Assembly (NCBI GenBank): GCA_024743115.1
Contig: JANSXC010000026.1
Coordinates: forward strand, 1-64,000
Length of the DNA stretch: 64,000 nt
Source: a bacterium
GTDB taxonomy: Bacteria; Planctomycetota; UBA1135; UBA2386
Reading direction: 5' to 3'
Below, one piece after another: positions 1 through 9,625 of the stretch. Made by a program: the position numbers and the translations under genes. Numbering within the stretch: the first letter of the stretch is position 1; each line of letters starts with the position of its first letter. The notes beneath the pieces were generated by a model. The model was not told the origin of the DNA. It ran no database searches and saw only the letters and a list, made by a program, of their open reading frames with translations.

Positions 1-2670
1 GAGTTCGACGTCGAGGGCAAGGTGGCGGCCGCGACCGTGCGTGCAGTCTGCGACAACCACTGGCGAATCTACGTCAACGGCGAACGCGTCGTGCAGGGTG
101 ACGACTGGACAGTCGCGACGACGACGGACATCACCGACCAGCTGCGCCCGGGCCGCAACGTGATCGCGGTCCACGGCTGGAACGATGGTGGACCTGCGGG
201 GCTCGCGCTGCGCGCGACGTGGACGACGGCTGCGGGCACCGACGTGCTCGTGTCGGACCGGGACTGGCGCTGCAGTGACGACGATCCGGATGGGTGGAAC
301 GACGTCGAGTTCCGAGCCGAGGGTTGGCCGTCGGCCACGGTTCTGGCCGCGCTCGGAGCGCGCAAGGCGGTCTGGTCGCGCACGCTCGACGCGGATTCGC
401 TCGCGGGCGAAGCGGCACCCGATGCGCCTCAGATCGCGCTGCCGGCGCTCGGGCTCGCCGGGCCGGGTGCGGATGGTGCACTCGAGCTGCTGCAGGTCCC
501 CAAGGCGTACGGCTCATGGGTCTCGTTGTGCGCCGATGACCGCGGTCGGCTCTACGCGAGCGATCAATCGCGCGGGCTCTATCGCATCACGCCCGCTTCC
601 GGTATCGGTGAAGAATCGACGATCGAGCGCGTCGAAGTCGAACTTGACGGCGCGCAGGGCCTGTGCTGGTTCGAAGGTGCGCTCTACGCGGTGGTCGCTG
701 TGCGATCGCCCGGCTTCTACCGCGTGCGCGATACGGACGGTGACGACCGGCTCGATCAGGTCGAACTGCTGCGCGAGTTTTCGGGCACGGGTGAGCATGG
801 TCCGCACGCGGTCGTGCCGGCGCCCGACGGCAAGAACCTGATCCTCGTGATCGGCAACCACGTCAAGCCGACCGAGTTCAGCAAGGGTGGCCCGAGCTAC
901 GTCTGGGGCGAAGACCGGCTGCTGCCGAAGATCGAGGATCCGCGGGGTCACGCGCGCGGGCGCAAGGCGCCGGGCGGCTACATCTGTCGCATCGACCCCG
1001 ACGGCAAGGAGTGCGAACTTCTGTGCTGGGGCTTCCGCAACACCTACGATGTCGCGGTGCTGCCCGATGGGCGGCTCTATACCTACGACGCGGACATGGA
1101 GTGGGACATGGGGATGCCGTGGTATCGCCCGACCCGCATCCTCGAGGTCGTGAAGGGCGCGGATTACGGTTGGCGCAGTGGCAGCAATAAGTGGCCTGTC
1201 GACTATCCGGATTCACCGATCGCGGTCTGTGACATCGGCCCGGGTTCGCCGACCGGCATGGTCACGCACGGCGGCAGTGTGCTCGCACTCGACTGGACGT
1301 TCGGCACGATCTACGCGCTGCCGATCGGCTCGCGCGAGCCGGTGCAGTGGGTCACGGGGCAGCCGTTCCCGGTGAGCGACGCGGTGTCCGTCGACGGCAA
1401 GCTCTACGTCATCACGGGTGGTCGCGGTCTGCGGACGCGGTTGTTGCGCATCGACGCGACGCCGCCGCAGCAGACGGCGACCGCGATGCCGATGGCCGAA
1501 CGCGGGGGTCGCCGCGAGCTCGAACGCCTGCGTGGTGTGTTGCGCTACACGGGTCTCGATGCGCGCACCGTGCTCGCGCGCCTCGGCGAGAGTCGTTTCG
1601 ATTTCGCGGAGATGGACTCGGAGGAACGGGTCTCGTGGCTGCGGGTGCACGCGCTCGCGCTGTTGCGCATCGACTCGGTCGACGAGGCGATCCGCAGGGA
1701 CCTCGGTGCGCGGTTGCTGCCGTTGTTTCCATGTGGTGACGATCGGGTCGATGCCGATCTCGCCGAGCTGCTCGCATTCCTCGACGTTCCCGGGCTTCTC
1801 GAGAAGGCCGTGCCGACGCTGAGCCCACTGCGGCCTGCGAAGCCTCCCGAGTGGGCCGAGGTCGTGAAGCGCAACAGCAGCTACGGCGGCGCGATCCAGA
1901 AGATGCTCGACAACATGCCCCCGACGCCGCAGATCGCGATTGCGTATGCGCTACGCACGGTGAAGCACGGTTGGACACTCGAGCAGCGACGCGTTTTCTT
2001 CACGTTTCTCACCGAGGCGCGCACGCGCAGTGGTGGGGCGAGCTATGACGGCTACCTGGGCAAGATCATCGACGCGGCCTGGGAGACGTGTTCGCCGGCG
2101 GAGCAGAGCGCACTCGCCGAGCTCGTCGACAAGGCGCGCGCCGAACTGCCGTCGTTTCGCGCGACGCCGCCACGTGGGCCCGGCCGCGACTGGCAGCTCG
2201 GCGACGCGATCGCGTTCGTGCGTGGCGACACGGGCAAGCGGGATCTCGCGGCGGGCCACAACCTGTTCCATGCGGTTGGCTGCGCCTCGTGCCACTACTT
2301 TGCGGGCGAGGGCGGCAACCACGGGCCGGACCTCACGAGTCTCGGGAACAAGTTCTCGGCCGAAGAGGTGATCGAGGCGATCATCGCGCCGGATCGTGTG
2401 ATCAGCGATCAGTACGCCGCGGTGGTCGTGACCAAGACGGATGGCTCGGTGATCCTCGGGCGCGCCAACTCGGTCGATCGCGGGGGTGTGAAGTACTGGG
2501 ACGTCGTTCCAGCGGTCGCCCAAGCCGAGCTCCAGCGGATTCCCGCGAGCGAGGTGGCGAGCGTCGAGCCATCGAAGCAGTCGCCGATGCCGGCGGGGCT
2601 CGTCGATGCTCTGAGCCCGGGCGAGCTGCGAGATCTCGTCGCGTTCCTGCTGTCACGCGGCGTGCGCTGA
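1..2670 (+). CDS. Planctomycete-type haem-binding propeller protein (5' partial)
   Basis: The reading frame is open from the first base of the window, so the true start lies upstream; an in-frame GTG at 22 sits inside a conserved-looking domain and is not a convincing start. The visible protein begins with a galactose-binding-like beta-sandwich (YVNGERV, GRNVIAVHGWNDGG), continues as a glucose/sorbosone-dehydrogenase-like propeller (CWGFRNTYDVAVLPDGR, GADYGWRSG), then an alpha-helical region, and ends in a single-haem cytochrome c domain with CASCH at 2281-2295 followed by GPDLTSLGNKFS. This order is characteristic of large Planctomycetota membrane- or periplasm-associated putative sugar or alcohol oxidases. 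The substrate cannot be told from sequence. It is followed by a long inverted repeat before the next gene. Confidence 0.85.
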   Translation, partial: EFDVEGKVAAATVRAVCDNHWRIYVNGERVVQGDDWTVATTTDITDQLRPGRNVIAVHGWNDGGPAGLALRATWTTAAGTDVLVSDRDWRCSDDDPDGWNDVEFRAEGWPSATVLAALGARKAVWSRTLDADSLAGEAAPDAPQIALPALGLAGPGADGALELLQVPKAYGSWVSLCADDRGRLYASDQSRGLYRITPASGIGEESTIERVEVELDGAQGLCWFEGALYAVVAVRSPGFYRVRDTDGDDRLDQVELLREFSGTGEHGPHAVVPAPDGKNLILVIGNHVKPTEFSKGGPSYVWGEDRLLPKIEDPRGHARGRKAPGGYICRIDPDGKECELLCWGFRNTYDVAVLPDGRLYTYDADMEWDMGMPWYRPTRILEVVKGADYGWRSGSNKWPVDYPDSPIAVCDIGPGSPTGMVTHGGSVLALDWTFGTIYALPIGSREPVQWVTGQPFPVSDAVSVDGKLYVITGGRGLRTRLLRIDATPPQQTATAMPMAERGGRRELERLRGVLRYTGLDARTVLARLGESRFDFAEMDSEERVSWLRVHALALLRIDSVDEAIRRDLGARLLPLFPCGDDRVDADLAELLAFLDVPGLLEKAVPTLSPLRPAKPPEWAEVVKRNSSYGGAIQKMLDNMPPTPQIAIAYALRTVKHGWTLEQRRVFFTFLTEARTRSGGASYDGYLGKIIDAAWETCSPAEQSALAELVDKARAELPSFRATPPRGPGRDWQLGDAIAFVRGDTGKRDLAAGHNLFHAVGCASCHYFAGEGGNHGPDLTSLGNKFSAEEVIEAIIAPDRVISDQYAAVVVTKTDGSVILGRANSVDRGGVKYWDVVPAVAQAELQRIPASEVASVEPSKQSPMPAGLVDALSPGELRDLVAFLLSRGVR

Positions 2671-2679
2671 GGCGTTCGA

Positions 2680-2712
2680 CCATCCCTACTTTGCAATGCA
2701 AAGTCGGGATGG
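2680..2712. repeat. 33-bp near-perfect inverted repeat between two genes
   Basis: Arms CCATCCC and GGGATGG enclose a second perfect pair, CTTTGC and GCAAAG, around a 3-base centre; only a 2-base step on each side is unpaired. It starts 10 bases after the stop of the haem-binding propeller gene and ends 13 bases before the ATG of the hydrolase gene. It has no following T-run, so it could be an operator, a transcript-end hairpin or a leader hairpin. Confidence 0.7.
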
Positions 2713-2725
2713 TAGGCTGTCGACG

Positions 2726-4315
2726 ATGGTCTCACGTCGATGGTCAGGCCGCGCGCCCCGGGCGGTGGTGCGGGCGTTCGTATCGGCCCTGGCCTTCCTG
2801 GCCGTGGTTTCGGCCCAGGGGCCGGCGGTCGTCACGCATCTCGACCTGCAGTATTCGGAGGGCGTCGCGCGCGACGGCCGGCGAAACTCGCTCGATGTCT
2901 ACCTGCCGGGCCGGGTGAGCCGTCCGCCGCTGGTGGTGTTTTTGCATGGCGGCGGCTGGTCGGCGGGCCAGAAGGAACCCTACGAACGCCTCGCACGCGC
3001 ACTCTGCACGCAGGGCATCGGCTGTGCGCCGATCAACACGCGAATGTTCCCGTTCGTGCGGCCGGATGCGATGGCACGTGACTGCGCTCGCGTGTTCGGG
3101 TTCTTGCACGACTCGGCGGAGCGACTGGGCTTCGATCCCGAGCGCATGTTCCTCATGGGGCACTCGGCGGGCGCGCACCTCGTGAGTCTCGCGGTGCTCG
3201 ACGAGGCCATCTGGCGGCATAGCGGCGTGTCGCGGGCCGCCGTGTGCGGTGTGATCGCGTTGTCGGGCGTCTACGACGCGCGGCCGCGCCACTTCGTGCT
3301 CGAACGGATCTTCGGCCGCGACGTCACGGCACGTGCAGCGATGTCGCCCGTGCAGTTCGCCCGCGCCGACGCGCCGCCGTTCTCGATCGTCTGGGCCGAG
3401 CGCGACATCCCGGGGATCGGGCTGAGTTCGCGCATGTTCGCGAATGCGTTGCGCGCGCACGGTGCGGCGGTCGAGCTGCGCAAGCTCGAGAATCGCGATC
3501 ACGTTGATTACATGTTCCAGCTCGATGCCCATGGCGCAGTGGGGGCGGCCGCAGTGAACCCGGCGGCGGTGAACCTCGTGCCGTTGGTTACGCGCAGCGT
3601 GTGGCGGCATCTCGCGCGTTCCCGGTCGGGGCCGCGCCAGGCGGTCGCGGCGCGTCGATTCGAGGTCAAGACCGCGCAGATCGCGGGGCGACTGCCGATC
3701 GCGCTGTTCGGACCGGCCGGGCGACAGCGCGACGCGGTGGGGTGGCTGGTGCTCGCGGTCGATGCGGTCGATCGCCCGGCGGCCACCGCGCTCGCGCGCG
3801 AGGTGGCGGCGCGAGGGCGCGTCGTTGCGCTCGTCGACATCACCGGTCTGCCACGCGCCGACGATCGTCGGGCGATTGCGACGTTCGATCGGATGGTGCA
3901 GGGCTGTGCCGATGCGATCGAGCGCTTCGGCGCGCCGGTCGCGCGGCCGGTCGTCGGCGCGATGGGGGCCGCGGGCTGGCTCGTGGGGGTGAGTTCGCTG
4001 CCGACGCGCGGCGCGCTCGTGCTCGGGTCGGCTGCGGCTCGGGCCGTCGTCGAGGGCGTCCTCGAGGGCGGACGCAAACATGGTCGCGATCCCGCCGCTC
4101 TGCTCGCCGCGAACGCTCGGCCGATGCTCCTGCTCGCAAGTGAACGGGACGCTGCCGTGGATCGCCCCGCAACGCATCGGCTGTCGCGGTTGCTCACGCG
4201 GCGCGGCGACTGCGCCGTCGACCTCGCGGCTCCGGCGGTGCGTGAGCTGGCCCGCGCGGCCGCCGCGGGCGATCCGACGCTGGCCGAGTTCGTGGTGGCG
4301 TTCCTCGACGGGTGA
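2726..4315 (+). CDS. Secreted alpha/beta hydrolase with a degenerate second half
   Basis: Start chosen at the ATG at 2726, which gives an immediate basic-hydrophobic signal peptide ending near VVSAQG; an in-frame ATG at 2696 lies inside the inverted repeat and would add an unlikely leader. Residues about 35-300 are an esterase/lipase-type domain: oxyanion motif HGGGW beginning at His74, nucleophile elbow GHSAGAH with Ser147, a candidate acid in WAERD and a candidate His in ENRDHVDYM. The remaining roughly 220 residues again look like an alpha/beta fold (a GAMGAAGWL turn where a nucleophile elbow would be, then MLLLASERDAA) but have no Ser nucleophile. Family members hydrolyse esters of small or polymeric substrates; the actual substrate is unknown. 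Confidence 0.8.
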   Translation: MVSRRWSGRAPRAVVRAFVSALAFLAVVSAQGPAVVTHLDLQYSEGVARDGRRNSLDVYLPGRVSRPPLVVFLHGGGWSAGQKEPYERLARALCTQGIGCAPINTRMFPFVRPDAMARDCARVFGFLHDSAERLGFDPERMFLMGHSAGAHLVSLAVLDEAIWRHSGVSRAAVCGVIALSGVYDARPRHFVLERIFGRDVTARAAMSPVQFARADAPPFSIVWAERDIPGIGLSSRMFANALRAHGAAVELRKLENRDHVDYMFQLDAHGAVGAAAVNPAAVNLVPLVTRSVWRHLARSRSGPRQAVAARRFEVKTAQIAGRLPIALFGPAGRQRDAVGWLVLAVDAVDRPAATALAREVAARGRVVALVDITGLPRADDRRAIATFDRMVQGCADAIERFGAPVARPVVGAMGAAGWLVGVSSLPTRGALVLGSAAARAVVEGVLEGGRKHGRDPAALLAANARPMLLLASERDAAVDRPATHRLSRLLTRRGDCAVDLAAPAVRELARAAAAGDPTLAEFVVAFLDG

Positions 4316-4363
4316 TCATCCAGAGGCTGCCGCGCCGGGCGTAGTCGTCGGTCGGTGCGGTCG

Positions 4364-5950
4364 TCAGTTGGCGCGGTGCACCGTGAGTTGCGGGAACGGG
4401 ATGTTCCAACCGTTCTTCGTGCATGCGTCGACCAGGATATGTTGCAGCGCGCGCTGCAACTCGCGGTAGTGGATCGCGGCGTCGCCGGTGAACACTGCGC
4501 GGGCCTCGAGGTCGAGTGAGCTGGCGCCCGCGGCTTCGAACTCGACCTCGGCTTCGCGGATGTGGGCGGCGTCGTCGACGAACTGCGGGAGCTCGGCGCG
4601 GAGAGCCTGGGTCAGGCGCTCGGGAATCACGGTCGTGGCGTCGGTCTGGTGCGCGTAGTCGATACCGAACAGCGCGACGATGCTGAAACCGTCGGACAGG
4701 TTGCGCGGGTTCTGGTCGAGATACGCGGCCGCGGTGTAGCTCCTCGGCGCGAGGTAGTCGTCGACCACGACGACCTCCGGGGTCTGGACCGTGACCGGGC
4801 CGATGATGTCGTCATCGAGAATCACGACGTCGCCCACCTCGGACGGAAACCATGGCTCGCCCGGACCAGGTACGCGCGACCGCCGGCCGATGAGCTCCTG
4901 GATCGGCACGCGCAGTTCGCCGCCCTGCAGACACGGGTTGCTGAGCGTCGAGTAGAATCGCAGGTTGTCGACGCGGTAGGGCAGGCCCTCCATGATGATG
5001 CGCTCGCCCTCGCGGACCGAGCCGATGTTGAGGATCAGTCGGATCTGCTCGAAGAACTGCGGCGCCATCTTCACGAGCACCCAGCCCGCGCCGATCAGGA
5101 ACACGATGCCGATCGACAGCAGCAGGAAGTCCTGCCGCATCCAGGGCACGATCATGGTCGCGATGATCGCGAGGAGCAGGCCGAGCGCCGAGAAGACGAC
5201 CTCCGCGATCCGGAGCGATACGGCACGCTCGCGGCGGCGACGGGCGAGCATGCGGTTCTGCAGCCAACGCATCGTGAACAGCACGGCGAAGAACGCCGCC
5301 GTCGACAACAGGAGTGTCAGTCCGCGCTGAGCGAAGAACTCCTTTGCGTGGTCGGCAAACGGCTTCTGCGACTCCTTGATCGTCTGCAGTCGGGCATTGA
5401 GGATGCGCTCTTCGTCTTCGTAGCGCTTGATCAGAGGTTTCCAGCGCTGCTCGATCTCGGTCGTTGCCTCGGCCCGCGCGGCGGACTCCTGAGGCAGCAG
5501 GTTGCGCGTTCGCTCCGCGGTCTGCTGGGCGGTTCGGGCTTGTGGTAGCCAGTCTTCAAGCTCCTTGAGTCGGCTTTCGATCGCGCTGATCTGGCGCGAC
5601 TCGGCGGTCACACTCTTGATGGCATCGATCACGGGCTCGATCAGGCCGATCGCCTCTTTCTCGAGGTTGAACTCACCCTTGTCCGGGGCGAGGAACCCTT
5701 TGACGTCCGACCGCGCGGTCAGTTCAGCGAACTGCCACTTGAGGTCGGAGATCTCTTTCTCGAGCGCCTCCTTCTCCTCTGCTGTTGCCGTGAGAAGCTG
5801 CTGCCGTTTCTCGACCAGTCCCTTGGCCAGGTTCTCCAGTGCCTCGATCGTGTTCGGTTCGAGTTGGGTCGGCGGATCCTGGGCGACGAGCGAGGTCGCG
5901 AGGCCAATGATCAGGCACAGGAGGGCCGGGAGGCGAAGTGCGGCGAGCAT
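4364..5950 (-). CDS. Mechanosensitive ion channel family protein (MscS-type)
   Basis: The 528-residue protein starts at ATG 5950 with a clean signal peptide (LPALLCLIIGLATSLVAQ); the open frame continues upstream into the divergent hisS, which I discount. A charged, probably coiled-coil periplasmic region (about residues 30-220) precedes three hydrophobic helices (LLLSTAAFFAVLF, VVFSALGLLLAIIATMIV, LLLSIGIVFLIGAGWVLV). An MscS beta domain and cytoplasmic region follow (SVREGERIIMEGLPYRV, VPIQELIGRRS). Family members gate solutes on membrane tension. The usual Gly/Ala-packed pore helix is not obvious, so it may be a divergent MscS-like protein rather than an osmotic safety valve. It is divergent from hisS with a 58-base gap. 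Confidence 0.75.
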   Translation of the reverse strand: MLAALRLPALLCLIIGLATSLVAQDPPTQLEPNTIEALENLAKGLVEKRQQLLTATAEEKEALEKEISDLKWQFAELTARSDVKGFLAPDKGEFNLEKEAIGLIEPVIDAIKSVTAESRQISAIESRLKELEDWLPQARTAQQTAERTRNLLPQESAARAEATTEIEQRWKPLIKRYEDEERILNARLQTIKESQKPFADHAKEFFAQRGLTLLLSTAAFFAVLFTMRWLQNRMLARRRRERAVSLRIAEVVFSALGLLLAIIATMIVPWMRQDFLLLSIGIVFLIGAGWVLVKMAPQFFEQIRLILNIGSVREGERIIMEGLPYRVDNLRFYSTLSNPCLQGGELRVPIQELIGRRSRVPGPGEPWFPSEVGDVVILDDDIIGPVTVQTPEVVVVDDYLAPRSYTAAAYLDQNPRNLSDGFSIVALFGIDYAHQTDATTVIPERLTQALRAELPQFVDDAAHIREAEVEFEAAGASSLDLEARAVFTGDAAIHYRELQRALQHILVDACTKNGWNIPFPQLTVHRAN

Positions 5951-6008
5951 GCCGCGAAGCCTACTCAGGCTGGCATCGTGGTTCCCGCACTTCATGATGG
6001 CGGGTCGA

Positions 6009-7325
6009 ATGAGCAAAGGCATCTCGACCAAGCCGCCGAGCGGCATGCGCGATTTCCTCGCCCCCGACGTCGCCCGGCGCCGCCACGTGCTGGGGGTGGT
6101 GCAGCGGGTCTACGAGTCGTTTGGCTTCGTGCCGCTCGAGACGCCGACGATCGAGAACCTGACGACGCTGCTCGGCAAGTACGGTCCCGAGGGCGATCAG
6201 CTGCTCTACCGGCTCTTGCATCGACGGGAGAAGCTCGCGCGAGCGCTCGAGGCCGGGGCTGACGAAGCGGGCCTGGCCGACGAAGGGCTGCGATACGACC
6301 TCACGGTGCCGCTCGCGCGCGTGGTGGCCAACTACAAGGACCTGCCGACCTACTACAAGCGCTACCAGATCCAGCCGGTGTGGCGCGCGGACCGGCCGGC
6401 CCGCGGGCGCTTCCGCGAGTTCTATCAGTGCGACGTCGACGTGATCGGCACGCAGAGTCTCGTCGCCGAAGCCGAGGTGTGCGGTGCGATCGCGACCGTT
6501 CTGAAGGAGCTCGGGTTCAGCGACTTCAAGATTCACGTCAACCATCGCGAGCTGCTGCGCGCGTTCGTAACCGACGCCGGCATCGCGCCGGAGAACGAAT
6601 CGCTCGCGCTGATCGCGCTCGATAAGCTCGACAAGATCGGGCGCGACGGGGTGCTGAAGGAACTCGGCGAGAAGGGCATCGAGCCGGCGGCGGGCGAACG
6701 GCTGTTGGCGGCGCTCGAAGCCGCGCGGGAGCCCGGCGCCCTGGGACGACTGACGGGCGGCGAGCCGTTGGTCGAACTGTTCGCGCTCGCTGCTGCCGGC
6801 CCCGCGAGCGACCATCTGCTCTTCGATCCGACGCTCGCGCGCGGGCTGTCGTACTACACGGGACCGATCTTCGAGATCACCTGCGAAGGCCTCGCGGGTT
6901 CGCTCGGCGGCGGCGGGCGCTACGACAACCTCATCGGCATGTTCGGCAAACAGCAGGTGCCGGCGGTCGGGTTCTCACTCGGGCTCGAGCGGGTGCTGCT
7001 CGTGATGGAGGAGCGTGCCATGTTCCCGGACCTCGGGGTAGGCCCCGAGGTGTTGCTCTGCCGCATGAAAGAGGTGCCGGCGCACGATGCGATCCGAGTC
7101 GCGAGCGAACTGCGGAGTAAGGGCGTGCGGGTCGAGGTGTTCGCCGATACGCCGCAGCTCAAGAAGCAGCTCAACTACGCCAACAATCTGGGCGCGCCCT
7201 ACGCTGCAGTGCTCGGAGAGAGCGAGCTGCAGGCCGGGACGATCGCGCTCAAGAACCTCGAAAGCGGCGAGCAGGTCACCGTCGGCGTCGCGGAAGCTGC
7301 GGATCGGATACGATCCCGCGCATGA
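6009..7325 (+). CDS. hisS: Histidyl-tRNA synthetase
   Basis: Charges tRNA-His with histidine in the cytoplasm. The 438-residue length fits the family (about 420-440). Class II motifs are visible: motif 2 at FREFYQCDVD near residue 135, the HisRS signature LARGLSYYTG, motif 3 GGGRYDNL near residue 300, and a C-terminal anticodon-binding domain (LRSKGVRVEVFADTPQLKKQ). Start ATG 6009 gives MSKGISTKPPSGMRDFL, the usual N-terminus; ATGs at 5994 and 5997 are possible alternatives. The stop overlaps the start of the next frame by ATGA, implying translational coupling. Confidence 0.95.
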   Translation: MSKGISTKPPSGMRDFLAPDVARRRHVLGVVQRVYESFGFVPLETPTIENLTTLLGKYGPEGDQLLYRLLHRREKLARALEAGADEAGLADEGLRYDLTVPLARVVANYKDLPTYYKRYQIQPVWRADRPARGRFREFYQCDVDVIGTQSLVAEAEVCGAIATVLKELGFSDFKIHVNHRELLRAFVTDAGIAPENESLALIALDKLDKIGRDGVLKELGEKGIEPAAGERLLAALEAAREPGALGRLTGGEPLVELFALAAAGPASDHLLFDPTLARGLSYYTGPIFEITCEGLAGSLGGGGRYDNLIGMFGKQQVPAVGFSLGLERVLLVMEERAMFPDLGVGPEVLLCRMKEVPAHDAIRVASELRSKGVRVEVFADTPQLKKQLNYANNLGAPYAAVLGESELQAGTIALKNLESGEQVTVGVAEAADRIRSRA

Positions 7326-8501
7326 GAGGAGCAGCGATCCGGCGGGGGTTCATTGCACGACGGTTCGGGACCGCGCTGCTGATCGCAGTGGCCGCTGTGG
7401 GCAGTCTCGCTCCTGCCACCCTGGCGCAGATGGCGCCGCGTTGGCTGGTCGGGCGCGACGTCATCGATGGCCGCAGCGGTCGCAAGGTGCGATCGATCGA
7501 GGATCTCGGCGACCACCGACTCGATCAGCAGTACTGGCTCGGCAGCGAACAATACTCGTGCGGCACCGCGGTTGTGGATCTCGCGCGGGACGAGGTCGTC
7601 GACCATCGGGTGGGCTGGTTCGCGCTGCGCGGGTTCGACGGCAAAGCGCGCTGGGCGATCCGCAGCCTCGCGTCGTTCGATCCGCACTGCTGCCCTGTGC
7701 TCGCGCGCGATCATGTCGTGTATGTCACCAAGGCAGGGGTGCTCCGTGCCCTGGATCGTGCGACCGGCAGACTGGTGTGGGAGCACGAGGATGCGCCCGA
7801 GGGGCTGTTGGCAGTGGAGGGTGACCTCGTCGTGGTCGCCGACCGCAAGCCGCCGCGCGCGCGGCCGCCAGGTGGAGGTCGCCGCCTACGCGCTCGCCAA
7901 CGGCCGGCTGGCGTTCCGCGCGGAGCTGCCGGCGGTCGCGCAGCGGCTCGTGGTGACCGACGCCGGCATCGCGGTGATGGGCCGGAAATACGCCGTCGTC
8001 CACGACCGATTCGGGCCGCGGGTGCTGACGGTGGACGGAGTGACGTTCGATATCCGCGGCGGCAAGGACGGTTGGTTCGTGTTGCGGCCGTACGAGCTCG
8101 AAGCGTTCGATCGCGCGGGCAAGTCGCGGTGGCAGGTGCAGCGGCCATTCGATGTCCGGACCGCGGCGGCACTCGAGATCCTGCCCGACGGCGGCGTGCT
8201 GACCTGGAAGCGGGATCTCAACGTCGACAAGGGTGTCGGATTCGTCTGCCGGAGTCCGGTCGATGGCAGCACGCGTTGGCGGTCAGATGTGGCCTCACCG
8301 GGCAAGTTCGAGTCGCCCTACCGGCTCGGCAGGGTCGAGGTGCGGGCGACGGCTCGCGGCATCTATCTGCTCAGTCTGACGAGCACCGGCTCCGTCGTCG
8401 CCGAGCTGTCTCCGAAGACGGGGGAGCAGAAGAAGCTCGTCGATTTGCGGCCGAAGCCGAAGCGGCGGGTGCGTCGCCGGCTGCCTGCGAAGGGCCGCTA
8501 G
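7322..8501 (+). pseudogene. PQQ-like beta-propeller repeat protein, frameshifted
   Basis: Starts at ATG 7322 overlapping the hisS stop. The first frame encodes a signal peptide (GTALLIAVAAVGSLAPATLAQ) and propeller-like blades (GVLRALDRATGRLVWEHE, GLLAVEGDLVVVADR). Around 7850-7870, in the CG-rich run after DRKPPRA, the homologous sequence leaves this frame and continues in the frame ending at 8501 (VEVAAYALANGRLAFRAELP, GKSRWQVQRPFDVRT, ELSPKTGEQKKLVDL). One surplus base, or two missing ones, would explain it. Joined, the protein is about 390 residues and periplasmic. It is either a real recent frameshift or a base error in the alternating CG tract. The first frame on its own runs on to 8587 with low-complexity sequence. 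Confidence 0.75.
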
Positions 8502-8508
8502 GGGCCCT

Positions 8509-8525
8509 GGTGGGCCGCGCCCACC
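8509..8525. terminator. GC-rich hairpin after the propeller gene
   Basis: GGTGGGC and GCCCACC pair over a 3-base loop, beginning 8 bases after the stop at 8501. There is no T-run, so it is only a possible transcript end. A second small stem (CAGCCG/CGGCTG) follows. Nothing else is evident in the 104-base gap. Confidence 0.35.
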
Positions 8526-8605
8526 AAGGCCTGCAGCCGGCGGACGGCTGGACCTCTGGCCGTTCGCCGGTGGACGGCGACGCATAGTTGAGTCAAGATG
8601 CGCGC

Positions 8606-9589
8606 ATGACACGGTCGGATCGAGCAGGCACCCAGCACCCGCTGGAACCCGCCGAGCTCGAGCTCGTCGACCGGGTCATTGCCGCCATCGAGGCCAGCGA
8701 CGACGAGAACGCCGCCGCGACGATCCAGGCGATCGACGAGCAGCTCGAGTCGCTCGGCTTGTTCGGCCAGCTGCTCGCGCGCTATCCGTCACCGCTCGAC
8801 GAGCAGCGGCTCGGGAGGATGCGGCGCAGCCTCGACACGCTGGTCGACTCGCTCGTCGCCACGGACCAGGCGAGCTTCCCGTTCCGGGCGCCGACACAGG
8901 CGCTCGTCGGACGCTCGATGAACATGGCGCAGATCAACTTCCTGCGTCTGTTGTGGCACGTGACCGGCTCACTGCCCGACAAGGGCGAAGCGGCGGAGCT
9001 GCGCGAACTCGCGGCGCGCCGGTTGCGCGCGAGCGTTCACTGCCGGCTCGTCGAGGAGGTACTCGCGGATCTCGTGACCGATGGCGCGATCCAGCGGCGG
9101 CTCCGTGAACAGGCGGTGCACAGTCTCGCCCAGCTCTGGGCGAACCGGCTGACCTGGCGCGTGCATACGTTCTTTCCGATCCTCGCCGAGACCTGGGAGG
9201 CGCGGCAGCGCGTGCGCGTCACGGGTGGCACGCTCGTCGGCTGCAGCGAGATGTTTCAGCTGCTCGTGCAGGGTGCCGACGCGGAGTTCGTTGAGCTCTT
9301 CGCGGAGCGTGAGCCCGGCTGCGAGGAGGAACAGGCGTTCCGCGAGTTCTTGTTCGGCACGTCGTCCGAAGAACTCGAACGGTTGGCACAGCGGATGGCG
9401 GCCGAAGGGCTCACGAGTATCGAACTCGACGCGCGGGTGGATCACAGTTCGCGCGACGCCGGCTCGATCCTGTTCGAGTTCTTCCGCTCTCGGCTGGTGC
9501 AGTGCTCCGCGCGGCGGATCGGCAACCTCGATGGTCCGCGCCACACGGCCGAGGGCTACGTGCTGCTCGCCTGGCTCGCGCGGCGATGA
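8606..9589 (+). CDS. Hypothetical cytoplasmic protein
   Basis: A 327-residue protein with no signal peptide or membrane segment. It is rich in Glu, Leu and Arg with helical periodicity, in several stretches suggesting a helical-repeat fold (ELRELAARRLRAS, RLREQAVHSLAQLWANRL). I do not recognise a family and see no catalytic motif. Start taken at ATG 8606; an in-frame TTG at 8588 would add six residues. It is convergent with polA, and a hairpin terminator for polA lies just past its stop. Codon usage is like its neighbours, so it looks like a normal resident gene. Confidence 0.7.
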   Translation: MTRSDRAGTQHPLEPAELELVDRVIAAIEASDDENAAATIQAIDEQLESLGLFGQLLARYPSPLDEQRLGRMRRSLDTLVDSLVATDQASFPFRAPTQALVGRSMNMAQINFLRLLWHVTGSLPDKGEAAELRELAARRLRASVHCRLVEEVLADLVTDGAIQRRLREQAVHSLAQLWANRLTWRVHTFFPILAETWEARQRVRVTGGTLVGCSEMFQLLVQGADAEFVELFAEREPGCEEEQAFREFLFGTSSEELERLAQRMAAEGLTSIELDARVDHSSRDAGSILFEFFRSRLVQCSARRIGNLDGPRHTAEGYVLLAWLARR

Positions 9590-9590
9590 G

Positions 9591-9620
9591 AAAAGGCTCG
9601 CTCGGCGCTGCGGCGAGCCC
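9591..9620 (-). terminator. Rho-independent terminator of polA
   Basis: On the minus strand, arms GGCTCGC and GCGAGCC pair over an 11-base loop and are followed at once by TTTTCTC. It begins a few bases downstream of the polA stop codon. Confidence 0.7.
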
Positions 9621-9625
9621 GGTGC

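Noticed and set aside
7840-7880. Programmed frameshift in the PQQ-like gene
   Set aside because: No slippery heptamer with a downstream pseudoknot or hairpin is evident; a mutation or base error is simpler.
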